Source: Alcaligenes pakistanensis | Lineage (GTDB): Bacteria > Pseudomonadota > Gammaproteobacteria > Burkholderiales > Burkholderiaceae_B | DNA length: 64,000 nucleotides | Assembly: GCF_014652815.1 (NCBI RefSeq) | Contig: NZ_BMZN01000003.1 | Span: forward strand, 141,429-205,428 | Reading direction: 5' to 3' | In this document: positions 1 through 9,014 of the stretch, one piece after another | Layout: each line of letters begins with the position of its first letter | Position numbering within the stretch: position 1 is the stretch's first letter | Made by a program: the position numbers and the translations under genes | Notes under the pieces: generated by a model | Seen by the model: the letters and a program-made list of their open reading frames with translations, nothing else | Database searches by the model: none | Told to the model about the DNA's origin: nothing

Positions 1-342
1 TGGAAGTTTGAAGGGGCCAATGAGCCGGCCACAGTGGTGCGGGTGCGAGCCGTCAATGTGTCCAACGATGGGGATGTCGTGCGGCGCTGGGCCCTGCTGG
101 GCAAAGGCATTGCCTATAAGGCCTATTTTGATGTGGTTGATGATCTGGCGAACGGGCGCTTGTTGCCCATTTGCCAGGACTGGATATGCGAAAGCTCCCC
201 CCTTTATTTGCTGGCGGCGGGCCGTCAGCAAATCACCCCCCTCTTGCGCCAGCTGCACCAATTCATTGTCCAGCGCCTGGAGCAATGGGAGCGCCAGCAC
301 CATCTGCCGAACCAATACGCAGCAACGACGATGAACGTCTAG
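1..342 (+). CDS. LysR-family regulator, C-terminal fragment (5' end outside window)
   Basis: The open frame runs from the first base to a TAG stop and encodes about 113 residues. The segment with NVSNDGDVVRRWALLGKGIA and the following WICESSPLYLL matches the last third of LysR effector-binding domains, where a gain-of-access motif precedes a strand leading to a C-terminal helix. The DNA-binding half lies upstream of the window, so its target cannot be told. It points towards the phosphodiesterase-like lipoprotein gene 80 bp downstream, but no regulatory link is shown. The family call is fairly secure and the role is unknown. Confidence 0.75.
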   Translation, partial: WKFEGANEPATVVRVRAVNVSNDGDVVRRWALLGKGIAYKAYFDVVDDLANGRLLPICQDWICESSPLYLLAAGRQQITPLLRQLHQFIVQRLEQWERQHHLPNQYAATTMNV

Positions 343-423
343 GATATCGACCCAAGGCCGTCATGCTGCCTTGCTCTAATTCGATCGATCCTTTCTTAAC
401 GTCAGCGACAAGGCAATCGAATC

Positions 424-2685
424 ATGAGACACGCACACACGGCCCGCTCCGCCACCCAGCGGCCCGGCTTTCCTTACCCCACTGAACACCTGAATCTGGA
501 TGCCGATCTGGCGGGTACAATACACGCCCCCCGCCATGGCCGAAATGGCACCGGTAAAAGCGGCTTGCTAAAGGCCGTAGCAGTCGCCACGTTGTCTGCC
601 GCCCTGGCCGCTTGTGGTGGCTCCGACACCGGCTCAGGCCCAGCCACAGGCACGGACCCGGAAACCCCCACCAACCCGGAAAAACCGGAGACGCCCACCA
701 GCCGCCACGCCCTGATTATTGATCTGGACGGAGCCACTTACAGCGCGGTCCAGCAAGGCATTGCGGCTGGCACTTTGCCCAGTCTGGCCAAACTGAATGT
801 GCAACTGGCCTATAGCGGTGGTGTCGTGGGTACCCCCAGCCAGCAAGCCAATCTGGATATGCCTGGTTGGGCCAGCCTCTTGACCGGCACCTGGGCGCAT
901 CGCCACGGCGTAGTATCTACCGCTCCGGATCAGGTATTGCGTCAAAACAGCCTGTTTCACTCCACGCAGCCCGGACAGAATGCCGCAGCAGTCGCCTCTA
1001 GCCGTTTGGCCCACTTGCTCAAGGCAGATCACGATGCAGAACGCCTGCACGAACTGGCCGACTGTTCCTCGCAAACTGTCACCCTGTCCTGCGTGTCCAC
1101 TCAAGCCCTGAAAATGATTGAAGGGGACTACCGCAAAGTGCTGGTGCAGTACCGCTCGGCCAAAGATGCAGCCCTGGATTTTGGTGTGGGATCGCCGGAC
1201 TACAGCGCCACCCTGAGCAAGCTGGATAAAGAAATCGGCAGCCTGATTGACGCCACTGCCAAGCAGCAAGAGCGCGCATGGCTGATTATCGTGACGGGCA
1301 ATCACGGCCTGAGCGAACATGGGCAAGACAATGGCTTGCCGCTACTGCCCCAGGCGGCCACTTTTCTGGCTATCAACCAAAGCCTGAACACGGGCGAGCA
1401 AGGCATAGGGGCCAGCCTGCCCCAAACCCTGCCAGAGCTATATCAATACAACAGCCTGGTGGATGTTGCGCCCACCGTCATGCGCTATCTGGATACGCTG
1501 CCCCAGGCGGCAGATTACAAGCTGGATGGCAGCAGTCTGATAGGCCCGCAAGCCGTATCCAGTCTGAACGCCACGGTTGTAGACAACAACTCGTCCTCGG
1601 TCGCGATCAAGCTGGACTGGAAGGGCCCGGCAGATACCGCGATTGATATTTTGCGGGACGGCCAGCTCATTGCCTCTCGCTTACCCGCGGGGACTCAAAG
1701 CTATACCGACAATCAGCTGACGACAGACCTCACTGCCAAGGGTACGTACCAGTTCGATTACACCGTGCAAGCCGGTTCGGGCGAACAGGCTGCATGGCGC
1801 AATCTGATCAGCCCGCCCGTAGCCTATTTGCCACCGGTTCCCCTGGCCACCACCTTGCGCAACGGCCTGCTCTCTTACTACCCCTTCAGCGCAACCCTGC
1901 CACCTGTCGATGCTCAAGGTAATAGCAGCATGGCCCCCGCCTCCGCAGATCTCCCCCCCGCGGCTGGCGTGGTCGTGCCTGGCCCCTTTAGCGGTACGCA
2001 TGGTCTGCTGGTCGATACCAACCATGTCACCGTGGAAGGGCTGGAAGGCTACCGCATGACGCCGGCCCAAGGCTTTGACATCTCCACCGGCAGCAGCCCG
2101 CAGTTCACGATTGGTTTCTGGTATCAGGTACCGCAGTGCATTGACCGCAATAACGTCACGATCTTGTCCAACAAGAACTATGTCAGCGGTGGCAATGCCG
2201 GTGTGGCCATTGGCCTGTTCAACAGCTCCACCAAGAACCAGTGCGGCGTGGCCTTCAATATTGGTTCGGGCGGTGTTCGTGCCGATGGCCCCACCAATCC
2301 CTACACTCAGATTCCAGTGGGACGCTGGGTCTACATCGCCTTTGCGGTGGATGGCATCGCTAAAAAGATGAATATGCAGATCTTTGATCCGGTCATCGGC
2401 CAGACCACCCAGGTTGCCGCAGGCAAATCCACAGGCGCTGTTGACCTGTCCAAGCTCTCTCCCTTCCCGCAGTGGGGTATTGGCGACGATGGCACCGGCA
2501 CATTCCTGATGAACAAATGCAATGGCTCAGTAACGCCACCCTACACCGCGGGCAAATGCTCGGTAGCCCCCGCTACCCAGCAAATGTTTGGTGATCTGGC
2601 CATGTGGAACCGAGTGCTGACCGATGAGGAGCTGCAATCGATTTACTGGTCTAACAAGCCACTGTCCAGCCTATCCACCCAATAA
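424..2685 (+). CDS. Phosphodiesterase/alkaline-phosphatase-fold lipoprotein with C-terminal LamG-like domain
   Basis: The 753-residue frame has a hydrophobic segment ending in a lipobox (LAAC, Cys64), a Pro/Thr/Gly-rich linker, then an alkaline-phosphatase-superfamily (type I phosphodiesterase) domain at about residues 94-360 and a LamG/concanavalin-like domain at about 510-745. Forty-five residues precede the signal segment, which is odd. A TTG at 565 would give a normal short lipoprotein signal and may be the true start. The domain keeps the N-terminal metal-site pattern (IIDLDG) and PGWASLLTG, but several expected active-site positions differ: Asp145 where a Thr/Ser nucleophile is expected, a broken D-x-x-G-H near 248-252, and TGNHG (Asn293) instead of SDHG. 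It may be a binding pseudoenzyme. It precedes a small lipoprotein and phospholipase C on the same strand, suggesting an exported phosphorus-acquisition set. Confidence 0.7.
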   Translation: MRHAHTARSATQRPGFPYPTEHLNLDADLAGTIHAPRHGRNGTGKSGLLKAVAVATLSAALAACGGSDTGSGPATGTDPETPTNPEKPETPTSRHALIIDLDGATYSAVQQGIAAGTLPSLAKLNVQLAYSGGVVGTPSQQANLDMPGWASLLTGTWAHRHGVVSTAPDQVLRQNSLFHSTQPGQNAAAVASSRLAHLLKADHDAERLHELADCSSQTVTLSCVSTQALKMIEGDYRKVLVQYRSAKDAALDFGVGSPDYSATLSKLDKEIGSLIDATAKQQERAWLIIVTGNHGLSEHGQDNGLPLLPQAATFLAINQSLNTGEQGIGASLPQTLPELYQYNSLVDVAPTVMRYLDTLPQAADYKLDGSSLIGPQAVSSLNATVVDNNSSSVAIKLDWKGPADTAIDILRDGQLIASRLPAGTQSYTDNQLTTDLTAKGTYQFDYTVQAGSGEQAAWRNLISPPVAYLPPVPLATTLRNGLLSYYPFSATLPPVDAQGNSSMAPASADLPPAAGVVVPGPFSGTHGLLVDTNHVTVEGLEGYRMTPAQGFDISTGSSPQFTIGFWYQVPQCIDRNNVTILSNKNYVSGGNAGVAIGLFNSSTKNQCGVAFNIGSGGVRADGPTNPYTQIPVGRWVYIAFAVDGIAKKMNMQIFDPVIGQTTQVAAGKSTGAVDLSKLSPFPQWGIGDDGTGTFLMNKCNGSVTPPYTAGKCSVAPATQQMFGDLAMWNRVLTDEELQSIYWSNKPLSSLSTQ

Positions 2686-2696
2686 GCGAGCCCACG

Positions 2697-2939
2697 ATGA
2701 ACTCTTTGAACCTTATTGGGAGCTCGCTGCGTACTGTATTGCTGGCAGGAGCCACCGCCCTGCTGCTGAGCGCCTGCAGTGATTCAAGCAGCAGTGACGA
2801 TGTCCCCCCATCAAGCGGTAACTCGGGCTCCGGCAGCGAGCAAGTCCCTATTGTGACGCCCCCGGCCACAGGCTCCCTGGGCGAGCAAGGCACGGACAAG
2901 CAGCCCACACCCAACTCGCAACTGGACTGCGCCCCTTAA
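2697..2939 (+). CDS. Small Ser/Gly/Pro-rich lipoprotein (hypothetical)
   Basis: This 80-residue protein has a clear lipoprotein signal (charged start, hydrophobic core, lipobox LLSAC near residue 26). A mature part of about 54 residues follows, rich in Ser, Asp, Gly and Pro, ending in Asp-Cys-Ala-Pro. No known domain is seen. It starts 11 bp after the stop of the phosphodiesterase-like lipoprotein, whose own linker has similar composition, and sits 72 bp before the phospholipase C start. Co-transcription with both is likely. It could be an accessory or anchoring factor for the exported phospholipase, but that is inference from position only. Confidence 0.6.
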   Translation: MNSLNLIGSSLRTVLLAGATALLLSACSDSSSSDDVPPSSGNSGSGSEQVPIVTPPATGSLGEQGTDKQPTPNSQLDCAP

Positions 2940-3011
2940 GCGCGTAGCGGCCAGGCGGTGGCTAAAGCCACGCCTGGCCCTGTTCCGACTCTTTATCGAC
3001 AAGGCTTTTCC

Positions 3012-5159
3012 ATGACTCACATCAATCGTCGTAATTTTCTGCGACTGGCAGCCAGTGCCGCTGCATTGGGCCCGTTTCCCCCTGCGATTCAAAAGGCGCT
3101 GGCCATCCCGGCCAACAATGCCACCGGGACCATCAATGACGTGGAGCACGTCATTATCCTGATGCAGGAAAACCGCTCTTTTGATCACTACTACGGCACC
3201 CTGCCCGGCGTGCGCGGTTTTAGCGACCGCTTTACCATCCCTATGGCTTCGGGCGAATCAGTCTGGCGTCAGCAAGGCACCAGTGGCACTGTGCAACCCT
3301 ATTATCTGGACGCCACCAAAGGCAACGCCTTGCGCGTAGGCGGCGCACACGACTGGAACGACCAGCAAGAAGCCTGGGATGGCGGGCGCATGGCCTCCTG
3401 GCCCAAAGCCAAATACACCAATGTGGCCATGGGTTATCTGAAAGAATCTGACCTGTCCTTCCATTGGTCTTTGGCCAATGCCTTTACGGTCTGCGATGCC
3501 TATCACACCTCCATCAACACCGGCACGTTTACCAATCGCATGTTCTTGTGGAGCGGCAGCAACGGGGCCAACGTGAAGGGTCGCGCATGCGTCACCAACT
3601 CCAACTGGGGCGGCCTGGGTCCCTCCGCCGACGGACTGGACTGGACCACCTACCCCGAGCGTTTGCAAGAAGCAGGGGTACGCTGGAAGGTCTATAACCG
3701 CCCCGGCAATAACAGCAACAACAACCAGCTGGTGGCTTTCGCCTCCTACCGCAAGGTCAATGAAGAGCTGGCTTCAATGGGTTCACCTTCGGTCACCTAT
3801 TCGCCACAAATCGAAGCTCTGTCGCCCTTGTACAAAGGCTTTGGCAACACCATGCCCGATGGCGGTTTTCTGCAAGCCATTGCCGATGATATCGAGATGG
3901 GGGCCTTGCCCCAGGTCAGCTGGATTGTGGCTCCCGGCCCCTACAGCGAACACCCCAGCATGGGCGTCCCCGGCCAGGGTGCTTGGTATCTGGAACGCTT
4001 GCTGAACATCCTGACGGCCAAGCCGGAGATCTGGAGCAAGACCGTTCTGATCGTGAACTACGATGAAAACGACTGCTTCTTTGACCATATGCCCCCACCA
4101 GCCCCGCCATGGCGCAACCGCGATGGTTCGCTGGAGGGCAAATCCACGGTTGATGTCTCCCATGAGTACTACACCATGCCCGCTCCCGACGGCGATTCGC
4201 GCCAACTAACGCCCGATGGCCGCCCTTTTGGGGCAGGTCCGCGTTTGCCGACCTTGATTATTTCCCCTTGGAGCGTGGGCGGCTGGGTCAACTCCCAACA
4301 GTTCGATCACACCTCCGTGCTGCGTTTTCTGGAACAACGCTTTGGCGTGCAAGAGCCCAACATCAGCCCCTGGCGGCGTGCCGTCTTTGGCGATATGCGC
4401 TCCTGCTTTGACTTCAAATCCCCCAATGCCAACAAGCCCGCCCTGGTCCCCGCCCCTAGCCGCGATCAGGCCGATGCCACACTGGCCCAGCAAGCTCAGG
4501 CGGGCAAGGTGCCCATGCCGCCAGTAGGCTCCGAGGCCATGCCTGAGCAGGCTTTTATGCTGCGCCCTTCACGCGCCCTTCCTTACCAATTGCATACCAG
4601 CGCCAATGTCGATTTGGATAAAGACAAAGTCTGGCTGACCTTCAGCAATACCGGCACGCAAGGCACTGTTTTCCATGTGTACGACGAGCTGCACCTGTCC
4701 GACTTTCCGCGTCGCTTTACCGTGGAAGCGGACAAGGTGATCTCGGACGCCTGGACGGTGAGTGCTGACCAAAATGGCAAATACAGCCTGTGGGTCTTGG
4801 GCCCCAATGGCTACCACCGTCATTTCAAAGGCAATATCAACGAGCTGCGTCAAGGCCCTAAACCCGAAGTGCGCGTGTGCTACGAGCCCAAGGCCAATAG
4901 CGTGGCACTGACCATCATGAATATGGGCACCGAGCCAGCTACCGTAACGGTGGTGGCCAATGCCTACCGGGAGGATGGCCCCTGGGTCTATACCGTGGAC
5001 CCCGGCATGCAAATTGATGCACGCTGGTCGCTGCAGGCCTCGGCCAACTGGTATGACTTCACTGCCACTCTGGGTGATCACTTTGAGCGTCGTTTTGCGG
5101 GCCGCCTGGAAACCGGTCTTGATGGCATCAGCGATCCAGCCATGGGTGTCGCACGCTAG
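3012..5159 (+). CDS. Phosphocholine-type phospholipase C, Tat-exported
   Basis: The 715-residue protein matches the phosphoesterase family of bacterial non-hemolytic/hemolytic phospholipases C. I chose the ATG at 3012 because the Tat signal starts there (R-R-N-F-L-R at residues 6-11, Ala-rich h-region, ALA near 31). The family motif E-N-R-S-F-D-H-Y-Y-G is at 53-62. NYDEND-C-FFDH is at about 349-359, with Cys355 where Gly is usual, followed by a PPPAPP run. FDHTSVLRFLE lies before two C-terminal beta domains at about 510-715. It hydrolyses phospholipids such as phosphatidylcholine to diacylglycerol and a phospho-head group, supplying phosphate outside the cytoplasm. It is last in a likely three-gene unit with two lipoproteins. 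Confidence 0.88.
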   Translation: MTHINRRNFLRLAASAAALGPFPPAIQKALAIPANNATGTINDVEHVIILMQENRSFDHYYGTLPGVRGFSDRFTIPMASGESVWRQQGTSGTVQPYYLDATKGNALRVGGAHDWNDQQEAWDGGRMASWPKAKYTNVAMGYLKESDLSFHWSLANAFTVCDAYHTSINTGTFTNRMFLWSGSNGANVKGRACVTNSNWGGLGPSADGLDWTTYPERLQEAGVRWKVYNRPGNNSNNNQLVAFASYRKVNEELASMGSPSVTYSPQIEALSPLYKGFGNTMPDGGFLQAIADDIEMGALPQVSWIVAPGPYSEHPSMGVPGQGAWYLERLLNILTAKPEIWSKTVLIVNYDENDCFFDHMPPPAPPWRNRDGSLEGKSTVDVSHEYYTMPAPDGDSRQLTPDGRPFGAGPRLPTLIISPWSVGGWVNSQQFDHTSVLRFLEQRFGVQEPNISPWRRAVFGDMRSCFDFKSPNANKPALVPAPSRDQADATLAQQAQAGKVPMPPVGSEAMPEQAFMLRPSRALPYQLHTSANVDLDKDKVWLTFSNTGTQGTVFHVYDELHLSDFPRRFTVEADKVISDAWTVSADQNGKYSLWVLGPNGYHRHFKGNINELRQGPKPEVRVCYEPKANSVALTIMNMGTEPATVTVVANAYREDGPWVYTVDPGMQIDARWSLQASANWYDFTATLGDHFERRFAGRLETGLDGISDPAMGVAR

Positions 5160-5217
5160 TCATATTACTCAGGCAAGATAGGGCCGCCAGTCTCGGAAAA
5201 ACAGTTAGAGAAACACG

Positions 5218-6108
5218 ATGACGCTCAACCAAATTCGGGCCTTCGTCATGGTGGCCCAGCACGGCGGCTTTTCAGCCGCCGCGCGGGCCTTGAACATGAG
5301 CCACACCACGCTCAGTTCACAAATACAGATGATTGAACGCGAATACGGGGCCGAGCTCTTTCATCGCCGAGGCCGACGTGTGGACCTGTCCACCCTGGGG
5401 CTGGAAATGCTGCCCATGGCCCGGCGCATGATTTCACTGGAATCGGACATGCGCCACATGCTGGATGGCAGCGGCAAGCTGCACTACGGCACCTTGAAGC
5501 TGGGTGCCGTCAGCCCCTACCACGTCACCGAACTGATTGAGTCCTTTCACGCGGTCTACCCGCGCATCAAGCTGTCCGTAAAACTGGGAAACTCCGAGCT
5601 GGTGCTGGACGATCTGGACAAATACGTTTGCGACGTAGGCGTGGTGGCCAGTTGTCAGCCCCAGCGCCGCTACTATATGCAGCCCTATGCGCGCTACCCC
5701 GTCATTGCCTTTGTGCGCCACGACCATCGCTTTGCCCGGCGCGAAAGCATCGCGCTAGATGAGCTAGCTGGCGAACCCTTGCTGATGCGAGAAGAAGGCT
5801 CCACCACCCGCAAAGCGCTGGAAGATGCCTTGCATGAACATAAGATCAAAGTGGATGTGGCCATGGAGATCGGCAGCCGGGAAGCCCTGCGCGAATCCGT
5901 AGCACGAGGGCTAGGCGTAGGCACGGTATCTGAATCCGAATATGTTCCTGATCCCCGTTTACGTGTGGTCCGAATCCAGAACGAGCCGGTCTGGACGCAA
6001 ATCCATGTCTGTTGTCTGCATGAGCGCCGTGAGTCGCGCCTGGTGGCCGCTTTCTTTGAGGCTATCGCCCATCACCAAAGCGCCTTGACCAGCAGCGACA
6101 CGACATAA
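5218..6108 (+). CDS. LysR-family regulator, paralogue of the 10.8 kb LysR; likely phosphonate regulator
   Basis: The 296-residue LysR protein has an N-terminal winged HTH (residues 1-60, FSAAARALNMSHTTLSSQ) and an effector domain from about 90. It starts with ATG 58 bp after the phospholipase C gene. Its effector half closely resembles that of the LysR at 10837-11721: LFHRRGR, SGKLH-GTLKLGAV and the IGSREALRESVARGLGVGTV stretch are near identical in both. The two genes flank the phosphonate operon, so both probably sense a phosphonate such as 2-aminoethylphosphonate or a breakdown product. It converges on phnX across a shared bidirectional hairpin. The regulatory target is inferred. Confidence 0.85.
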   Translation: MTLNQIRAFVMVAQHGGFSAAARALNMSHTTLSSQIQMIEREYGAELFHRRGRRVDLSTLGLEMLPMARRMISLESDMRHMLDGSGKLHYGTLKLGAVSPYHVTELIESFHAVYPRIKLSVKLGNSELVLDDLDKYVCDVGVVASCQPQRRYYMQPYARYPVIAFVRHDHRFARRESIALDELAGEPLLMREEGSTTRKALEDALHEHKIKVDVAMEIGSREALRESVARGLGVGTVSESEYVPDPRLRVVRIQNEPVWTQIHVCCLHERRESRLVAAFFEAIAHHQSALTSSDTT

Positions 6109-6110
6109 AA

Positions 6111-6135
6111 AAGGCGGGGCTTAACGCCCCGCCTT
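6111..6135 (-). terminator. Hairpin terminator after phnX (bidirectional)
   Basis: An eight-to-ten-pair G+C-rich stem (GGCGGGGC / GCCCCGCC) with a 5-nt loop lies between the convergent lysR and phnX ends. Read on the minus strand it is followed by a run of six T, as expected for a Rho-independent terminator of the phnDCE-phnX operon. It may also stop lysR transcription. Confidence 0.75.
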
Positions 6136-6168
6136 GCTCATCAGACCTGATTCAACGCCCCCACAGAA

Positions 6169-7011
6169 TCAGGGTGTTTCGCCCTGTGCCAAACGTGCCT
6201 GAATGTCCTGAATAATGGCCGGCAGATCTGCAACCGTTTCAATCACATAATGAGCGCCCGACTGACGCAAATGCTCGCTGGCGCGCTCCACTCGTACTTG
6301 CACCTCGGCCGGGTCGGTTGTTTCCAGTTCTGCCAAAGACAGCCCCACTTCATTACCTGACAGGCTCAAGCCCACCGTCCACATGCCTGCACGGCGACCT
6401 TCTTCAATGCCTGGCACGGTATCGTCCACTTTGATGCAACGGCGCACATCACCGACCCCCAGAGCCAGGACGTTAGCCAAGGCCATGTAAGGACCAGGTC
6501 GGCCACCTGCAGGCATCTCGTCACCGGCAATGATGCAGTCTGGAGCAATGCCCTGACTGGCCGCTACAGGCAACAAGACATCCAGAACCTGGCGTGGATA
6601 GCCCGAGCAAGAACCCACTTTGATGCCCTTGGCACGCAACTGCTCCAATACGGCAGCCGCCCCTTCGATCGGTGCCGAATATTCCGCTACCTTTTCAATT
6701 TGCATGGGCATGAAACGCTCGTAAATAGCGTCAATGTCCGCATCTGTCGATCCACGCTCAAACTGGGCAAGCCACTGCCCCTGAATGGAGTCGGTCGCCA
6801 AGAGCGTGCGGATATGATCTCGCTTGGACAGTCCCATGGGGCCACGTGCCTGCTCCAGGCTGATGTGAATGCCAAAGGTCGCAAAGGCATCCACAAAAAT
6901 CTGTGTCGGTGCCAAAGAGCTGAAATCGACCAGCGTACCTGCCCAGTCAAAAATAACGGCTTCGACCTTGTCCGACATAAGCGTGTCCAGAGCCTTGAAA
7001 TTCTGAGTCAT
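6169..7011 (-). CDS. phnX: Phosphonoacetaldehyde hydrolase (phosphonatase)
   Basis: This HAD-superfamily enzyme cleaves the C-P bond of phosphonoacetaldehyde to acetaldehyde and phosphate. The 280 residues show the nucleophile motif FDWAGTLVD (Asp22) and the cap-domain signature ARGPMGLSKRDHI, where Lys63 is the Schiff-base lysine that defines phosphonatases. GSCSGYPRQ and KVDDTVPGI supply the later HAD motifs. An alternative ATG at 6978 (Met12) would number the lysine 52, near the Bacillus enzyme's Lys53. I kept the ATG at 7011. It is last in the operon phnD-phnC-phnE-alcohol dehydrogenase-phnX, 46 bp after the dehydrogenase. No aminotransferase (phnW) is in the window, which matters for the pathway. 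Confidence 0.93.
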   Translation of the reverse strand: MTQNFKALDTLMSDKVEAVIFDWAGTLVDFSSLAPTQIFVDAFATFGIHISLEQARGPMGLSKRDHIRTLLATDSIQGQWLAQFERGSTDADIDAIYERFMPMQIEKVAEYSAPIEGAAAVLEQLRAKGIKVGSCSGYPRQVLDVLLPVAASQGIAPDCIIAGDEMPAGGRPGPYMALANVLALGVGDVRRCIKVDDTVPGIEEGRRAGMWTVGLSLSGNEVGLSLAELETTDPAEVQVRVERASEHLRQSGAHYVIETVADLPAIIQDIQARLAQGETP

Positions 7012-7057
7012 TGTGTAAAAGCTTCCGTTCTAAAACCGAGCCGGGGCAAAACCGGAC

Positions 7058-8170
7058 TCACACCTGCACTGCATCCATAGCATGTGCACCAATAAAATTA
7101 CGTCCACGAGGGCCTTGCAGGGCCTGGGCAATACGCTGCTGCCATTGCTCGGGCGAGACACCGTAAGCGGCCGGATCGGTACTGACCCCCAGTTGATCCA
7201 GAAACTGGCTCAAGGCGGCAACCGCTTGCGCGCTGTCCTGCACCTCGAAAATAGATAAAAGCAGCTGGTCCAGCTGCGCATCCTGTCCCAAGGCCATTTG
7301 CATTACATGCGGCAAGCTAAAGGAGCAGGCAATGCCGTGCGGCAAGCCTTGCTCCAAGGTCAGGTCATACGACAGGGAATGCGCCAGCGCCGTTTTAGTA
7401 TTGGAAAACGCCAGCCCGGCCATAGCCGCGGCCACCGCCAATTCGGCACGCAGTTCCAGGCTGGACAGATCCTGCATCAGTAAAGGCAAATGACGGATGA
7501 TCTGGCGTGCTGCCGAGACCGCCAGGCTGGCGGACACCGGATTGCGGTTGATGTTCCACAAAGACTCCAGCGCGTGGGACAAGGCGTCCAGGCCGCTGGC
7601 CAAGGTGGCCGCGGCAGGCAGGCTGCACATCAGAGCCGGATCAATAATGGCGGCCTGAGGCCAGGTCCAGGGCAGGTGCAAGGAATATTTACGCCCCTGC
7701 CCCTTATCCCAAATCGTTGCCCAGGGGGTGACTTCGCTACCTGTTCCTGCCGTGGTGGGCACGGCAATCAGGCTACGCACCCGCCCTGGAGGCTGGCTCA
7801 GGCTGGCCTTGCCCGACAGGCAATCCAGCAGTTCAGCAAACGTGCCCGAGGGCGTGCTGGTCAACATGGCTTTGGCACAATCAATGACGCTTCCGCCGCC
7901 CAGGGCAATGATGCATTCCGCGTCGGGATGATCACGCCACAAGCGTTCATACAGGGGAGACAACCAGGACACGTCCGGGTTGGGCTGGATATCAGTTTCA
8001 ATCGCCAGCAATTGCTCGCCCAACAAGGCTTGCACACGATCACAAAGCCCCAGCTCACGTGCTTCAGGAAAGGCGATCAAAATTGCGCGCCGGTTTCCCA
8101 CAAGCTCAGGCAGGCCATCAAAAGCGCCTGGCCCTGCATCTATCTGAACTGGATTGAAAAAATGCCACAT
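7058..8170 (-). CDS. Iron-containing alcohol dehydrogenase, phosphonoacetaldehyde-reductase-like
   Basis: The 370-residue group III alcohol dehydrogenase has the nucleotide-binding motif ALGGGSVIDCAKA (about 91-103), PTTAGTGSEVTPWATI (about 138-153), and metal-binding Asp/His positions in IIDPALM, GLDALSHALESLW and QGLPHGIACSF. It resembles the PhpC-type enzymes that interconvert phosphonoacetaldehyde and 2-hydroxyethylphosphonate. It lies between phnE (26 bp upstream) and phnX (46 bp downstream). The natural reading is that it makes phosphonoacetaldehyde from 2-hydroxyethylphosphonate, or buffers the aldehyde, for PhnX. Family membership is clear from sequence. The substrate is inferred from the operon. 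Confidence 0.8.
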   Translation of the reverse strand: MWHFFNPVQIDAGPGAFDGLPELVGNRRAILIAFPEARELGLCDRVQALLGEQLLAIETDIQPNPDVSWLSPLYERLWRDHPDAECIIALGGGSVIDCAKAMLTSTPSGTFAELLDCLSGKASLSQPPGRVRSLIAVPTTAGTGSEVTPWATIWDKGQGRKYSLHLPWTWPQAAIIDPALMCSLPAAATLASGLDALSHALESLWNINRNPVSASLAVSAARQIIRHLPLLMQDLSSLELRAELAVAAAMAGLAFSNTKTALAHSLSYDLTLEQGLPHGIACSFSLPHVMQMALGQDAQLDQLLLSIFEVQDSAQAVAALSQFLDQLGVSTDPAAYGVSPEQWQQRIAQALQGPRGRNFIGAHAMDAVQV

Positions 8171-8196
8171 AACAATCTCGAATAAAAAAACTGCAA

Positions 8197-9012
8197 TCAG
8201 TCGCGCCCGTTGTGGCGAATAGCCTCGCGCAGGCGGTTGGAAATCAGGTCTGCCACCACCACCATCACGGTGATGACCACAATGCAGGTCGCCGTTTCCT
8301 GGTATTTGAACAGTTTCAGGCTGCTGACCAGTTCAAAGCCCAGACCACCGGCCCCCACCATGCCCAGCACGGTGGCAGAACGCAGATTGACCTCGAAGCG
8401 ATACAGAATCACGGCAATCCAGGCGGTAATCACCTGTGGCAACACACCGAACACAATGACCTGCAAGGGACGGGCACCCGTAGCGCGCAGCGCGTCCAAG
8501 GGACCTTGATCGATTTCTTCAATGCTTTCGGCAAAAAACTTGCCCAGCATCCCAACGCCATGCACAGCCAGAGCCAAGACGCCGGGAAACGGTCCCAGCC
8601 CCACTGCCGCGACAAACACCAGGGCCAGAATCAGCTCGTTGATACTGCGGATAACGTTCAGGCTTTGGCGGGTAAAACCGTACAGATAACGGTTCACTTT
8701 CAAGTTACGGGCTGCCAGAAAAGAGACTGGCACCGCGCCGATCACGCCCAGCACCGTGCCCCAGATTGCAATCTGGATCGTCTCGATCGCTGGGGCCATC
8801 AAATTGCCCAGAATGCTCCAGTCCGGCGGGAAAGTGCGGCTCAGAAAGTCTGCAATCTGCGGTAGACCGGCAGCGAACTCGGCGGCGCTTAATTGCGCGC
8901 CTTCGGCACTCCACTGCAAAGCCACCATAATCGCGGACACCATCAGGGCCGTCATAACCCAGCCTTTGAAGCTGGTGGGCGTGTCCATGACCCAGGAATA
9001 TTTCTTATCCAT
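8197..9012 (-). CDS. phnE: Phosphonate ABC transporter permease
   Basis: This inner-membrane permease of about 271 residues has several transmembrane segments (one near residues 20-35, then about 80-260). The binding-protein-dependent permease loop is ALRATGARPLQVIVFGVLPQ, typical of PhnE. The ATG at 9012 is preferred. A TTG six bases upstream extends the frame but would overlap the phnC stop. It sits 2 bp after phnC, so translational coupling is likely. With PhnC and PhnD it imports phosphonates or phosphate esters. Confidence 0.93.
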   Translation of the reverse strand: MDKKYSWVMDTPTSFKGWVMTALMVSAIMVALQWSAEGAQLSAAEFAAGLPQIADFLSRTFPPDWSILGNLMAPAIETIQIAIWGTVLGVIGAVPVSFLAARNLKVNRYLYGFTRQSLNVIRSINELILALVFVAAVGLGPFPGVLALAVHGVGMLGKFFAESIEEIDQGPLDALRATGARPLQVIVFGVLPQVITAWIAVILYRFEVNLRSATVLGMVGAGGLGFELVSSLKLFKYQETATCIVVITVMVVVADLISNRLREAIRHNGRD

Positions 9013-9014
9013 GA

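Noticed and set aside
634-1326. 230-codon frame opposite the phosphodiesterase-like lipoprotein
   Set aside because: It is antisense to a recognisable domain and shows no known family.
7058-8170. The dehydrogenase as a PhnW-type aminotransferase substitute
   Set aside because: The motifs are those of group III iron alcohol dehydrogenases with a nucleotide fold; there is no PLP lysine.
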